From Euprymna scolopes (taxonomy: Eukaryota > Mollusca > Cephalopoda > Sepiida > Sepiolidae), in assembly GCA_024364805.1 (NCBI GenBank), contig CM044519.1:46445926-46481333 (forward strand): a stretch of 35,408 bases of DNA, in the 5' to 3' direction. The notes beneath the pieces were generated by a model that saw only the letters and a program-made list of their open reading frames with translations, did not search any database and had not been told where the DNA came from. The number at the start of each line of letters is the position of its first letter. The first letter of the stretch is position 1. Positions 22,547 to 34,280 of this stretch are shown piece by piece. A program made the position numbers and the translations under genes.

Positions 22547-22584
<38 letters not shown>
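22547..22584. repeat. (AT)n microsatellite
   Basis: A pure AT run. Confidence 0.95.
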
Positions 22585-22591
<7 letters not shown>

Positions 22592-22785
22592 AAAGTGGAA
22601 ATAGTATTGAATTTGTGAATTTCCAATGACTTTTTCGTTTTTGAAATAGAACAAGGTCATTCATCTCATTACATCAAAAACATATTTTCAAATATTTGTG
22701 CTGGTGTTTTGTTTTCTTATAATCATTCATTCATCCAGAGGAAATTGCGTAATAAAACGAAACGTTGATGAACTTAGTTTGTTCC

Positions 22786-22843
22786 TTCTATCTCTCTTTC
22801 TCTCTCTCTCTATCTCTCTCTATCTATCTATCTTTCTCCCTCC

Positions 22844-22888
<45 letters not shown>
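22786..22888. repeat. (TC)n/(TATC)n/(TA)n compound microsatellite
   Basis: TC-rich repeats with TATC interruptions pass through TCCC and TG into a TA run. Confidence 0.93.
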
Positions 22889-22890
<2 letters not shown>

Positions 22891-23339
22891 TGAGATTATT
22901 CCAATATTTTCCCCGATTCGATACCATTACCAATTATGTTGTAAATCTTACATTCCGATACCATTACCGATTCTGATTCTTTTTAAATCTCTAAATATTT
23001 AGCTATAGATTTTTTTTTATTTCGCTTTGATTATCGTAAAATCCCAAGTAATATGTACATATATTTTTTTCATATGCAAATTTACACGTGTGAGGGGTGT
23101 GTGATTCCGAAATGTTAGTTTTGCTGGCGGTTTAAAATTAATTAATATTTATCATTAAAATCAGCAATAGAAATGTAAAGAAAGACAATTAAAAGACCTG
23201 GTTTTGACATCGAATCGTATAGAAAATTTATTTTCTTTCGAGATCCTCAAAAGTTCCGATGTTTTCTTATTCCTGATGAATCCTTAAAGCCCGTTGATTG
23301 TTCGTCACTAATTCTTACGAGATTTTTAGTCCTGCACTC
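22889..23339. other. unassigned stretch
   Basis: A short imperfect duplication around 22918-22970 (gataccattacc twice, 36 bp apart) is the only structure seen. Confidence 0.45.
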
Positions 23340-23342
23340 TCT

Positions 23343-23380
<38 letters not shown>
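23340..23380. repeat. (TC)n microsatellite
   Basis: A CT run of about 40 bp. Confidence 0.95.
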
Positions 23381-23384
<4 letters not shown>

Positions 23385-24985
23385 CACATGTAAAGATAAA
23401 GCGTGTCTGTCAGATTTAAATTGCTTGTACTTTTCCTTATCACGTTATTTCCTCAAAGTATTCATATATATTTGTCTCAAACAGTAATACACTTAATAAC
23501 CCTTGCATCCTGCATAACTTTACAACCATATCCACATGCATAGAACGACATAACACAAAACTGGAGAGAACTTAAATGCCTACTAGACACTATCCTCGAG
23601 TGTCTGAGGTCTCTCTGTACAGGGGTTTGCCAGAACAACCAGCATGAGGATACTTTTCCTGAAAGTAAACCCTGACCAAATATTCAAAATCACATAGTAT
23701 TGCTGCCCAAATAAGATCTCATTGTAGCTAACCCACATTGGCTTTATGAGGAATGGTGAACCTTCTCCAAGTTTTGTTACCTCAAGTAATAGCAGGAAGC
23801 TTGATACTCCACCAGACTAGATAAATTCTTGTCCTGGAATCCAGTAAGACCAAGAGACCAAAACGAAAAATATACTACAACATATGAAAATGGTTAATAG
23901 GGGAGAGTAAAATTATGTTCTCAATTTCTTTACTCAGTGTTTGAGAAATAAAGAATTTAAATGGAAGATTCGAATATAGACTTTAAGTGTTAGCCCCAGG
24001 TTGTGGGCGCCTTGATTTCTGAGAATTTCGATTGAAGTAAAATAAAACAAAAAAGTAAAGAAGCTGTTCACTATGAGTACTACTTGCGAAGTGTTTCTTT
24101 CTGATAGGCTTTTTTTAAATATCCATTATATTAGAGGCGTTTTAATTTATCCGTCTTGAGGTTCACTATCAAACAGCACAGACAAACGCGTCAGTCCCAG
24201 AACAGACTTGCCAATATTATTGGTATGAGTAAGTTAAAAGTCAAACATATTTTCTTAGTATAAATGCCAAACGCGAACAACGGCCCCACAATGTTATTGA
24301 TATAAATAAATTAAAAGTAAAACTATTTTTCTGTAAATTTAAAGCACGAACATCAATCTCATATATTTAGCATGAACAAATTAAAATATTAATATGAATA
24401 AATTGAAAGTAAAACCTATTTCTTTTTTATAAATGTCGAGCAAACGCAGACCCACAATATTATTGCTATTAATAAATTAATGTAGTTTTTAAAAGAACGC
24501 TATATATTAACACACTATGTATAATTATATAGTTTTCTTTCAATCATTTGAAAATGCTTAATCATAAAAATCACTTTAATAACTCCTGAACATTTTGGCT
24601 ACGATTGAAGCGTGGTATCTGTTCTGCACAACATTAGCACAATTCGATGCTGGAAGATTATATGTAATAATTTCCCTTTGAAAAAAATCAAACCACGGAC
24701 AGACAAACAAACAAAGTGCAACATTAAAAATGCAAAGTTTCTACGCTTGCTTTTCACTAAATCAAATATTTCGCTCGTTTTTGTCATTTTTGTGTGTTTG
24801 TCTTTTCGCTCTCTGTTGTCGTCATCCAAGCACGTGATTAGGTGATACCCACTTATCCGTAGTTTGACCTTGTATTTTTTTAAATGCGATTTACTCTTTC
24901 TTATGTAATTTCGATATCTATCCGATGTATAATCACATAACCAGTTCATATGTTTTCCATAGAATTGTAAACACCGACAACTCTT

Positions 24986-24988
<3 letters not shown>
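23381..24988. other. unassigned stretch with a 129-codon open frame
   Basis: Less AT-rich sequence at 23560-23880 looks like some repeat but I cannot name it. The frame at 24599-24988 (minus, 129 codons) is the longest outside the LINEs. It is Lys/Arg-rich in the middle (DDDNRERKDKHTKMTK), with no domain I recognise, and overlaps a 77-codon plus frame. I do not claim it as a gene. Confidence 0.35.

Positions 24989-25072
<84 letters not shown>
24989..25072. repeat. (TC)n-(TA)n-(GT)n compound microsatellite
   Basis: Three pure dinucleotide runs in succession, trailing into degenerate TG repeats to about 25135. TG-rich sequence just inside the TC end also marks the Helitrons at 27872 and 35007, so this may be the expanded 5' part of the Helitron ending at 25494. 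Confidence 0.93.
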
Positions 25073-25494
25073 CTGTGTCTGTGTGTGTTTCTGTTCCTAT
25101 GTCTGTGTGCGTGTGTGTAATATATGTGTGTGAATTTATGCTACATGTCTACGTGCATTGTTCCAAGCTATAAAAAATAAAACAGAAGAGGTTAAAAGGT
25201 GTTATATTAAGGTGTGTCTTTATATTAAATTTTCTGTTTTACTCTCCTCCATTCGTCATCCTCTTTTTCACATACGCCCGTCCTCTTTTTCACATACGCC
25301 CATCGCATTAATCTTTTCTGATTAAAAAAAAAATAATGTAAGCCATTCACCTCACTTCTTCTTTTATATTAGACAACATTTTTAAAAAATAACTGTAAAA
25401 CCGACCCCTTACAAAATCTGACTCAGTTCACCCCAAATAATGAATATTTTGTTTTAATGTACTTAATAACCAATCCGGGGCAACGCCGATCAAG
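25073..25494 (+). mobile_element. probable decayed Helitron
   Basis: The right end carries ccggggcaacgccgatcaag (25475-25494), a hairpin like the CGGGCAACGC termini seen elsewhere, followed by CAAG where CTAG is expected. The left part begins in TG-rich repeats, as other copies do after their TC end, but no clean TC terminus is visible. A roughly 24-bp direct duplication (ctctttttcacatacgccc) lies at 25260-25305. The flanking base is A instead of T, so the end is altered. Confidence 0.4.
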
Positions 25495-26379
25495 AATATA
25501 CCAACTTTGTAGACTTTTGTTTTTTTATTTATTTATTCATAGCTGTAGCTACACATATATGAACAGATAACTGCTATTTTTATTATAAATGATAAGCAAT
25601 GTTTCAAGCAAACATCTTATCCTTATTAATACGGTCTTTGTTTCAATCAATCAATGCAAACATGTCTATTTCTTTCTAATCCAATAGATATGTGTTATTG
25701 ATTCTTGCTAAACTAGTAACATTTTGACACGCATTGCTAACTCTTTCCTTGCGCGCATGGAACTAACATAAAATGTAATCAAACACATATTGCTCTTTCC
25801 TTGCTGGAACGGAACATTCTCAAAATGTAAACGCAGCATAGGTTTGGGATTGTAAATATGCACAAAATACTAACACGCCATTACCACCAACCCCGAAACG
25901 GTTATAAAAAATCTTTTACGGGTACCAATACTTAATTTTCAGTTTTTGAGCGATTTTCAAAAATTTAACGATGCTATATTTCTTTTGTTTTCGTTCTTTT
26001 TTGCACATTTTTATTGTTGTTGCCGATTCAATTTAATTTTATATTCTTGACGGATTGTCTAGGCTTCAAATTTTTGACTTATCATGTCAACACTTTTTTA
26101 GAACTGATTAAACGCTTTCAAATAAGTTAAAACTGAAGACATTATGCGTGTAGGCTTTAACGTATATTTTATTGGCTACGAAAACACTTATTTGTTATAT
26201 ATTTGTCTTATTTAACATTTTCTTTTCTGCGAAGTGTTTTATTAAAAAATAAATAAAGATACTTAAAGAAAAAATGCATGTAGTATACTGAGAAGAAAAA
26301 CGATGACCGACTTGAAAGATACTATCATCGGTAAAAGGTAGTTATATACCTCTGATTTCGCTCAGATTCAAGAGTTAAG
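25495..26379. other. unassigned AT-rich stretch
   Basis: No coding frame or element end recognised. Confidence 0.5.
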
Positions 26380-26684
26380 AAATGCTTTCTTTAGAATCAA
26401 CCAGTTCCTGCAGGTTATCGCCCATAACCAACACTAACGCTAGTAACAAACAGTGCTGACAATCGCAGACGTTGGCTTCCACTAGCTGCCACTGGAAAAC
26501 AATGTCCGACAGTGGGAACCAGATTATTTTATTTGCACCACGGTTGCCAGAGTCCGCTATTTTCCAAGAACCGCAGTGGCCAACAACAATTGTAGTGCAA
26601 TTTATTTTCGAGGGTAGGGTTGTCCTTTAACGATGCTGGATCTGCCATATTTTCACTGGGCAACACTGGTAAACGTTCCTGCTA

Positions 26685-26685
<1 letters not shown>
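26380..26685 (+). mobile_element. Helitron 3'-terminal fragment
   Basis: Ends ctgggcaacactgg, a 12-base spacer, then cctgCTAG and T. The reverse complement (actagcaggaacgtttaccag) is close to the terminus at 19738 (ttagcaggacccgttaaccg). Inside, caacaacaattg and an aagaaccgcagtggcc-like unit recall that family's TTG and 40-bp modules. The left boundary is uncertain and no TC end was found. A 73-bp TA run begins at the 3' T. Confidence 0.6.

Positions 26686-26758
<73 letters not shown>
26686..26758. repeat. (TA)n microsatellite
   Basis: A pure TA run directly after the CTAG terminus of the Helitron fragment. Confidence 0.96.
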
Positions 26759-26761
<3 letters not shown>

Positions 26762-27210
26762 GGCTGCATTTTTTCTCTTAGGCATATTTCATTAGATAAA
26801 ATATGCGTTTTCGGTCTATTAATTTATTTTGGATCCTTTTCAACTTCCGAATAACGGTCTTCACGTTTGGAAAATAACTAGCTGATGTAATCACCCTATT
26901 TATCGTAAGTCCGAGTACTTTTCAATCTTCTGGATTAATCTTTCTGGATTCATTATCAGGAATAGATTAATATAACTGGTTTGGAAGAATTTATATATAT
27001 TTTTAAACGTGTATATTTTTCATTGTTTACTTATTTTAACAAACATTTCAGGTTGTTTTTTATTGGTAAATCTTATTTTATTAACAGTAGTTTTTCTTGT
27101 TGTTTTTATTAGTAATGCTTTTAGTATTTAAATTTTCGTTTATTATTGGTCTGTTCAAGTATAGATTTGTTGGAAACTAAAATCTTCCTAAATGGTGATT
27201 AGTCAAGTGG

Positions 27211-27425
27211 TTAAATATAGCAGTTTTCGGGGCAATGCTTGGTTAATCTCCTTGAAAAGGTGGTGATAGTCAAACCTATGTATATGTTTTCACCTCCATT
27301 GTCGGAAACACAGTATCTCAAAGAGCATTTGAATTCATAAACAAAGTTAGTTATATCAAGCATCCTAGTCGAGAGGAAGGAATTATTAGTTATAAACAGA
27401 TTGTATGGTTTTAAATTATATAATA
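27211..27425 (-). pseudogene. GIY-YIG endonuclease domain remnant of Penelope-like element
   Basis: In Penelope-like elements this domain nicks target DNA. The visible motif is NFVYEFKCSLRYCVSDNG, then ENIYIGLT, then FSRRLTKH. VYEFxC replaces the GIY block, YIGLT is the YIG block, and SRRLTxH carries the conserved arginines and histidine. The open frame actually begins within the Helitron at 27486, so its first roughly 20 residues (MLFLHSIHLQ..) are Helitron sequence and the frame is an accidental fusion. Past CYI at 27211 three stops follow before the domain tail. Confidence 0.75.
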
Positions 27426-27872
27426 CTAGCAGGGGTGCCCGGCGTTGCTCGGGTGTTTGGAGGTGTATGCTGTGCAAAAAAAGCAAAAAAACAAAAAAAA
27501 TGGTTAATTTTTTTAAACTTTGACCCCTATTATGACCCCTTAAATTTATAGTTTCGGGCTCAAATAACTTTATTAAGCTAGATCCAGGTTCAAGGAACCT
27601 ATATCTAAAATTTCAAGTGTATAGACCCAAAATTGTCGGAGGAGTTTGGTAGAGTTCTTAAAGGTCAAATCGTTGAAATTTGACCCCTTAACAGCCAAAT
27701 TTCTGGCTGACACCCGTCACATCGATTTTCCCAAATCTCAGTACCCGGTATTTCAAATTTCGAGTCTATAGACTAAAAATTGGCAGAGTTATTGCGTAGG
27801 GAAATGTACACAGACACACAGACACACAGACAAACAGACAGACAGACACGTTCACTTTTATAGATATATAGA
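27426..27872 (-). mobile_element. complete short non-autonomous Helitron
   Basis: On the minus strand the element starts TCTATATATCTATAAAAGTG after A, runs through CAGA/CACA-type repeats (27810-27848 on the plus strand), and ends CCGAGCAACGCCGGG, a short spacer, CTAG, then T. All four Helitron hallmarks are present: TC, 3' hairpin, CTAG, and insertion between A and T without target duplication. At 447 bp it encodes nothing. It interrupts a Penelope-like element, so it is the younger of the two. Its hairpin is the best preserved in the window. Confidence 0.88.
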
Positions 27873-28306
27873 TTAGTAAATTATTAGTGTTATTTTTTTG
27901 GTATAGGCTATGGCTTACACATTTTAATTAATAACATTTTAAATACTTTTTTCTATTCTATAATTATAATATATTTGTTTTTTTATAGAATAGTTTTATA
28001 TGTGTAGCAGGTTTAGGCGTGGATCATGTATTATTACGGTTAATATTTTTTAATTTTCTTATTTGTTCATTAATAACATTGTTGGGATACCCCTTATCTA
28101 TTACATTTGTTTATTTGTAAAATTATATGAATTGTTGCAAAACCATCCCTGACGATAGATCTAGAAGAATTGGAAAGTACCCAATACTTACGATAACTGT
28201 GGCGATTTCATCAGCCATTCCTGCCAGAGGAAAAAGCCGTTATTCAGAAGTTGGACAGGCTCAAAAAACAATTATGGGACAAAATTCCCTATTTTATTAA
28301 AGTGTA

Positions 28307-28858
28307 TATGTATATATATAAATATATATATACATATATTTATTTCTGTAGAAATATATTTTCTCATAATATATACCAATCCTTATTTAAGAATTGCAAA
28401 ACTACGTGTAAAGGAATAAATTATAAGATGGTCAACATCATGAATTTTGGAATAATGTTTTGTCATTTATTCTCTCTATCTATCTCTCTATATTTCTCTC
28501 TCTATATATATATTTAATAATTATTATAGTAAATAATTATATTTACTTATATATATACTTATATATACTTATATATATTAATATATATATATTAATATGT
28601 ATAAGTATATATAAATATATATATATAATAAGTATATATATATATATATAAGTATATATATAAGTATATATACTATCATAATTATATATAGAGAGAGAAT
28701 AAATGACAAAAATATTTATCCCAAAATTCATGATGTTGATCATCTTATAATTTATTCCTTTAGTTCAGTTTACTTTTACAATAAGGATTGGTATATATTA
28801 TAAGAAAATATGTTACTACAGAAATATATATATATATATATATACATACATATATATA
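28307..28858. repeat. large imperfect inverted repeat (arms about 170 bp, AT-rich centre)
   Basis: The left arm 28307-28477 (tttctgtagaaatata..ataccaatccttat..ggaataaattataagatg..aacatcatgaatttt..gtcatttattctctc) reappears complementary at about 28689-28858, with substitutions and small indels. The centre is TA-rich repeat. It resembles a fold-back or MITE-type element whose middle was replaced by microsatellite. I cannot assign a superfamily or find a target duplication. Tyr/Ile-rich frames over it are artefacts. Confidence 0.85.
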
Positions 28859-28859
28859 C

Positions 28860-28860
<1 letters not shown>

Positions 28861-28900
<40 letters not shown>

Positions 28901-28901
28901 T
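28861..28901. repeat. (GATA)n microsatellite
   Basis: About ten GATA units follow directly on the outer edge of the inverted repeat. Confidence 0.96.
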
Positions 28902-29727
28902 TACAGACAAATCTGGTTGTTTGCCTTTTTTCTATTGATTAGTGTGTCTCCATTTTAATTTTCTACGTTATTTCAATGCGTCAAAAGAACTTCTAAAACC
29001 AGGAACATCAGAAATATTTTGGTATTTCGAAGTGTTCTGCTTTAGAGTTCGCCAAAGTGGATCCAAGCTGAGTTGATTGATGCTGAATGTTTTCCCTGAG
29101 ATTTCCATTGATTACAGTTCGAAACGATTCTGTGACCCACGTTAAAATGATTAGTGGGTGAGAAGCAATTCTTAACCTCGTAAATTTCGACTTGGCGCCA
29201 CAATGTCTGCCGAATCAAAAGCGCCTAAGTGTGGTCATTACCCTTTTCTGACAGCTGAACAATTCAGAGGAAAGATCCATTAACTGTATTTATTGACAAT
29301 TTTGGACAATTCATGCGATGTATTCTTTATCAACTATAATTAAACTGACTTACTCAGACTAAGGATTATTACAGTCACCCACTTTGCTATTCTCCAAAGA
29401 CATTGATCGTTCTACCACAAAACCACATTCACTGGATTTGGCTGGATTTATAGTGATATTTTCAGCTATCCAGCTTTGCTTTTATAAAGTTGAACTATTT
29501 TTTCTTTAAGATCCTATATCTATCTGACATTGTTAATTTCTCTTTTTAATGTTGTGGATATTTTATATTTAAAATTTGGTTTCTTTTTCTAAAACTTTTT
29601 TCAAAGTAAAGAGATAAGGTCTTTATTTTGATAAATACAAACTAACATCTTGTTTTAACGTTATAACTAACGAAGTTTAGCCTTCAGCGTTCAAAAAGGC
29701 TTAAGATAGTTTATGTGCATGTCCCAC
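28902..29727. other. unassigned stretch
   Basis: No coding frame, element end or repeat that I recognise. Confidence 0.5.
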
Positions 29728-29842
29728 TGCACATATACTTAATAAATAAATAAAAATAATAACTAATAAAAAATAACAAAATAGATGCACATATACTTAA
29801 TAAATAAATAAAAATAATAACTAATAAAAAATAACAAAATAG
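29728..29842. repeat. 58-bp perfect tandem duplication
   Basis: Two adjacent, essentially identical copies of a 58-bp AT-rich unit starting tgcacatatacttaataaat. Perfect identity indicates a very recent event or an assembly artefact. Confidence 0.95.
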
Positions 29843-32406
29843 GAGCCAAAATTAATTTCTCCGGATTTATAAAAATTGCTGTCTTGATCCAATTGAACTT
29901 CGGCCAAAATCCACGACATAGTAAAGACCTATATTGCCACAACCCTCCCTCGCCGTTCTATCGTGGTTAGCTGGTTATTCCAACTTACGCTTATACACTT
30001 ACACTTATATTAACAATGTTTCTAACTTTTCTCACTGAACTTTCTTTCGACAATGAAAACAAATAAATATTGACGCTTAATAATAACTTTCAATGAAATA
30101 TAAATCGTAATTCAGCGAGGAAGATTTTATTACGATTTTCTGACCAGTAGATAAGCCCCGGCCCTTAAATTATCGACTAAAACTTCCTCGATATATCAGC
30201 TAATGAACCCTGTTAAATCTACGCAGACCCTCAAAATATAAACAAATATACTGATTTCTTATTTATGTAAACATTCATATTAAACATATAAAACCTCTTT
30301 TGTAAATTTATGACTTTTAACTCATCATTTTTTTGCGTTTATAGATTAACATTCCCTTCGCTCTCTTACATTTAAGTATTAATCTAAAAAAAATCACTAC
30401 AATGTATCCCTAAAATTATCTACCCTCTCAAATCTTCAGATAAAATAAGAAACCTGAAAAAGAGACATTCAAAAAGATGGCATCTGTTTGAAAAGATTTC
30501 TGAGCATATAAAAGTATTTAAGTCTAAAATCATGAACATGCACTGGGTGGTTGCATGTTTAGTATTGTACATTTTCGTTGCATATGCATAACTGATTTGC
30601 CAAAATTAAAAGATTTTCGGCCTATATAACGCGAGCCACATAAGAAATTGAAAATATCTCTCATTCTTATTTTGGCCACCAAGAAATTGTTTTTCTTTTC
30701 AGTGTCTCATTAAATGCGGAAGTGCCCTAGATCGTTTGCAGTAAAATGTATATATATATTCCACCATATGAGAAGACGAGAGCAGGACGTGACACAAGGG
30801 CAGTTTGAGTTCGCTGGAGTGTTGCAGTTGGTTGGATGTGTCCGTCTTTCCAAGCAAAATAAGTTATTGGAGCCCTTAGCTAAAGTATTGTATTTATTTG
30901 AATTTGCCAATAAAAGTTATCAGCTGCAAGTTAAGAAGACGAGAACAAGTTGTGATATTCGACTACCTTTTAATTGTTTTTCAACTGCAATCATCGCTTT
31001 GTTAAGAAGAACTCATTTGTAACAGAATTGCCTAAATTTGAACCGGCACAACGCATAGGACGTTCAAGACTTGTTCACAAAAGTAATTAAATCGAATTGT
31101 TATTTTTATTCTTATAAAGTCTTTTATATTTGTTTTTTTTTTTTTTTGTTTTTTGGCTATTAGAAGTTTTGATCTTCCGATAACATTGCGATTTACGAAT
31201 AACATTCCGACATTTACGATTGAAGCAGCGTAATCTGTTGTTAATGAGATTTATACATTTACAGATCTGTGGTAAACGTAATACTTGTCTATAAGTTTAC
31301 TATAACATATCATGTTTTAATAAACAAACGTTGCAAGTTTTTATTTGTTTTATTGCTGTCAATTGAAAATGCTTGACTTAGCTTAATTTCTTATGTCAAT
31401 ATATTTACAGTGAGGATATGTTTTGTACTACAACTGCAAATCACTTTTCTTTCTTCCTGGTAATTTCGATAGACAAGGTTTTTTTTTTTCAAAGAATTGC
31501 CCATCTATGCAAAACAATATGAACTACTGTTAACCAGTGTAGATTAGACATGCCAGTGTCCAAATCTAATGCTATCACGTATTTGTTATAAATCTTTCTC
31601 ATATCTAATCAAAGTTTATTATTTTTATTCATCTATTTTAACCTTCTGGTAATATTCTCAATCGTTATGCTCGAGTCACTTTTTTACCATGATAGGTTTT
31701 TAATAATACATCAATAAGGAATTATAGTAAAATGTTGATTATACAAATATGAAACTGATTTTTAACTTCAGTTTTTTTTTCTTCGTTGAAACTTACTCCA
31801 GATGAGGCAAAGTATATCTTTTCCAGTTGATTTGATTTAGCTGGATGTATTTAGTAAGATTTCTTTACTGCATAAATATTCTGCCCATTTTATAAAGATA
31901 ATACATAGTCTTTGTAGATCCTTCGATTTCAATCCTTCGTCCATCACTGGACAAATCTCAATCAGCTAACTACAAAAACTTCCCGTGTATCATATTTAGT
32001 TTATAATCTTTTGTTTTATTCAAGAGAGAATTTGGGAGCATCGCCAACAAAGCTAGACATATAAATCTCGCTATTTCATATCTATATCAGTTCTCCAAAC
32101 AATTGAAATTATTTTTATATTGCTTCGGCCATTTATAACAATCTCGTTTACCGGGGAAAACATTTTAGTCTGTCCGTGTCGTGCAGAGGTCTATGAAAGG
32201 GTTGTTACATCATGGACACGAGTATTAGCTTTCCGGGGTAATTAATGGCTATAAGCAAATCCTCTTAGGATGAAAGGGTTGATATGACGTCGGATACGTC
32301 AAAATGACGAGTCTTAAATTTGCGTCCTTGGCGTCATTAATGTCACGTTTTCATCGTCATTAATTCGCTCCTCATATTTAATGAATTGAACTGAGGCCAT
32401 TAGAGC
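29843..32406. other. unassigned stretch with weak signals only
   Basis: A 102-codon plus frame at 30714-31022 (starts MRKCPRSFAVKC) has no domain I recognise. An imperfect repeat aagacgagarcar..gtga occurs at 30774 and 30937, with aataaa near 30909. Near the right end, atgaaagggttg occurs twice (32193, 32270), followed by a cluster of TGACG-type half sites (32285-32362). No gene nearby explains these. Confidence 0.35.
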
Positions 32407-33572
32407 TTGAATTGTACATATTATAGCACAATTGAATTGTATATGTTATAGCATAATTGAATTGTACATGTTATGACATAATTGAATTATACATGTTAAA
32501 GCACAATTGAATTGTACATTTTATGACATGATTGAATTGTACATGTTATGACATAATTAAATTGTGCATGGTATAGGACAATTGAATTGTACATTTTATG
32601 ACACAATTGAATTGTACATGTTATGCCATAATTGAATCGCACATGTTATGGTATAATTGAATTGTACATGTTATGACATAAATGAATCGCACATGTTATG
32701 GTATAATTGAATTGAACATGTTATGACATAATTGAATTGTACATGTTATGACAGAATTGAATTGTATATGTTATAACATAATTGATTTGTACATGTTATT
32801 GAATTGTGCATGTTATAACATAATTAAATTGTACATGTAATGACATAATTGAAAAACATGTAATGACATAATTGAATCGTAAATAATAATTAAATAATTA
32901 AATTATGCATGTTATAATATAATTGAATTGTACATGTTATAACATAATTGAATTGTACCTGTTATGACATAATTGAATCGTACATGCTATGACACAATTA
33001 AATTAGACATGTTATTACATAATCGAATACTACATGTTATGACATAATTGAATTTTTCGTGTTATCACATAATTGAATTGTTCATGTTGTGACATAATTG
33101 AATTGTACATGTAATATGATAATTAAATTGTACATCTTATGATATAATTGAATCGTACATGTTATGACATAATTAAATTGTACATGTTATAACATAATTG
33201 AATTGTAACTGTTATGACATAATTGAATTGTACATGTTATGACATAATTGAATTGTACATGTTATGACATAATTGAATTGTACATGTTATGACATAATTA
33301 AATTGTGCATGTTATAACATAATTGAATTGTACATGTTATAACAAATTAATTGTACATGCTGTAACATAATTGAATTCTACATGTTGTGACATAATTGAA
33401 CTCTACATGTTATTACATAATTGAATTGTACATGTTATAACATAATTGAATTTTACGTTATAACATAATTGAATTGTACATGTTATGACATAATTGAATT
33501 GTACATGTTATGACATAACGAAATTGTACATGTTATGACACAATTTAATTGTACATGTAATAACATAATTGA
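32407..33572. repeat. 25-bp minisatellite, about 46 copies
   Basis: The unit acatgttatgacataattga+attgt recurs with point variants and occasional deletions for about 1.17 kb. The unit holds short palindromes (tgtacatg-like, cataa/ttatg), so cruciform or slippage-prone structure is likely. On its right it runs directly into the body of a Helitron where the sister copy has about 60 bp of terminus. Confidence 0.97.
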
Positions 33573-34272
33573 TTTTATGAAAGTATGACAGGTTATGAAA
33601 AGGAAGGGTTGTAAATTTGGGTTGAATTTGGGGGTATCAAAACCAAAGCAAAATATGATGAAAGTAAAAATAAAACAGATAACCCCCATAATTTATTATA
33701 CCATACCTGTTCACACTGAAACACTTATCACAATATTCTGTGGATCTATATTTAAAAAAAACTTGTTAAACTTTGTAACATATTTCTATTCTTATGGTCA
33801 GGTGTGAACGAACACCCCATAACTTTATTATACCATATTTCTTCAAACTAAAACATAATTATCAAAGTATACTTACGCAGATAGATATGAAAAGTTTTTT
33901 TATTAAAGCTTGTCCCTATTTCAATTCCATGGAGGCCAGGTGCGAAATCAGACCCCACAATTTTATTATACCATCCCTATTAAAGTTAAAACATACTTAT
34001 CAAATTATGCTTATGTAAATCTATATCAAAAACACTTGTAAACTTTTTTTTTTAATTTTTAAAATTTTTTATTTCCATACTTTGTGGACCAGGCGCGAAC
34101 GCAGACCCCATAATTTTAATGAACCACCGTTATGCCAGATCAAACATACCCATTCCTGTGTCTCGATACATCTATCATTTTATGGAATCAGTTTTTTAAA
34201 ATAGTCAACCCTATAGGAGCCTATTCGTGACCACTCACACACACACACAGACGTTCAGCTTTATATTATAGA
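33573..34272 (-). mobile_element. Helitron with about four 140-bp monomers; terminus replaced by minisatellite
   Basis: From 33573 the sequence matches 34342 onwards of the next element almost base for base (ggttatgaaaagaagggttg-type start). The right end, reading minus, starts TCTATAATATAAAGCTGAAC after A, a Helitron 5' end. Inside, 'accccataattttattatacca' recurs near 33678, 33813, 33951 and 34105, marking degenerate monomers of 135-155 bp, each with 'ggtcaggtgcgaacg' before it. Central tandem repeats in short Helitrons are known from molluscs. The hairpin/CTAG end is absent. The 70- to 74-codon frames here are repeat-derived. Confidence 0.75.
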
Positions 34273-34280
34273 TATATATA

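Larger units (their letters stand above)
27010..28115 (-). mobile_element. Penelope-like retroelement fragment, split by a Helitron
   Basis: Reading minus from 28115, the sequence encodes GYPNNVINEQIRKLKNINRN, of the linker type between RT and endonuclease in Penelope-like elements, then KPATHIKLFY. After the Helitron (27426-27872) comes a GIY-YIG endonuclease piece (27211-27425). Further down, RKILVSNKSILEQTNNKRK (about 27100-27175) is the conserved tail of that domain. The reverse transcriptase itself is absent and both outer limits are approximate. Several stops and shifts show it is dead. The order linker, endonuclease, tail is as in intact Penelope-like elements and supports the assignment. 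Confidence 0.75.

Noticed and set aside
23266-23290. CTGATGA as a third hammerhead core
   Set aside because: No GAAA strand or complementary stems at suitable distance.
24599-24988. 129-codon minus-strand open frame, longest outside the LINEs
   Set aside because: No domain recognised, strongly Lys/Arg-rich and low-complexity in parts, overlapped by an opposing frame; not enough to call a gene.
30714-31022. 102-codon plus-strand open frame
   Set aside because: No recognisable domain and overlapped by a minus frame; the region could equally be part of an old repeat.
30690-31030. Possible solo terminal repeat (polyadenylation signal, GC-richer block)
   Set aside because: No second copy, no clear TG..CA ends with target duplication, no internal element parts.
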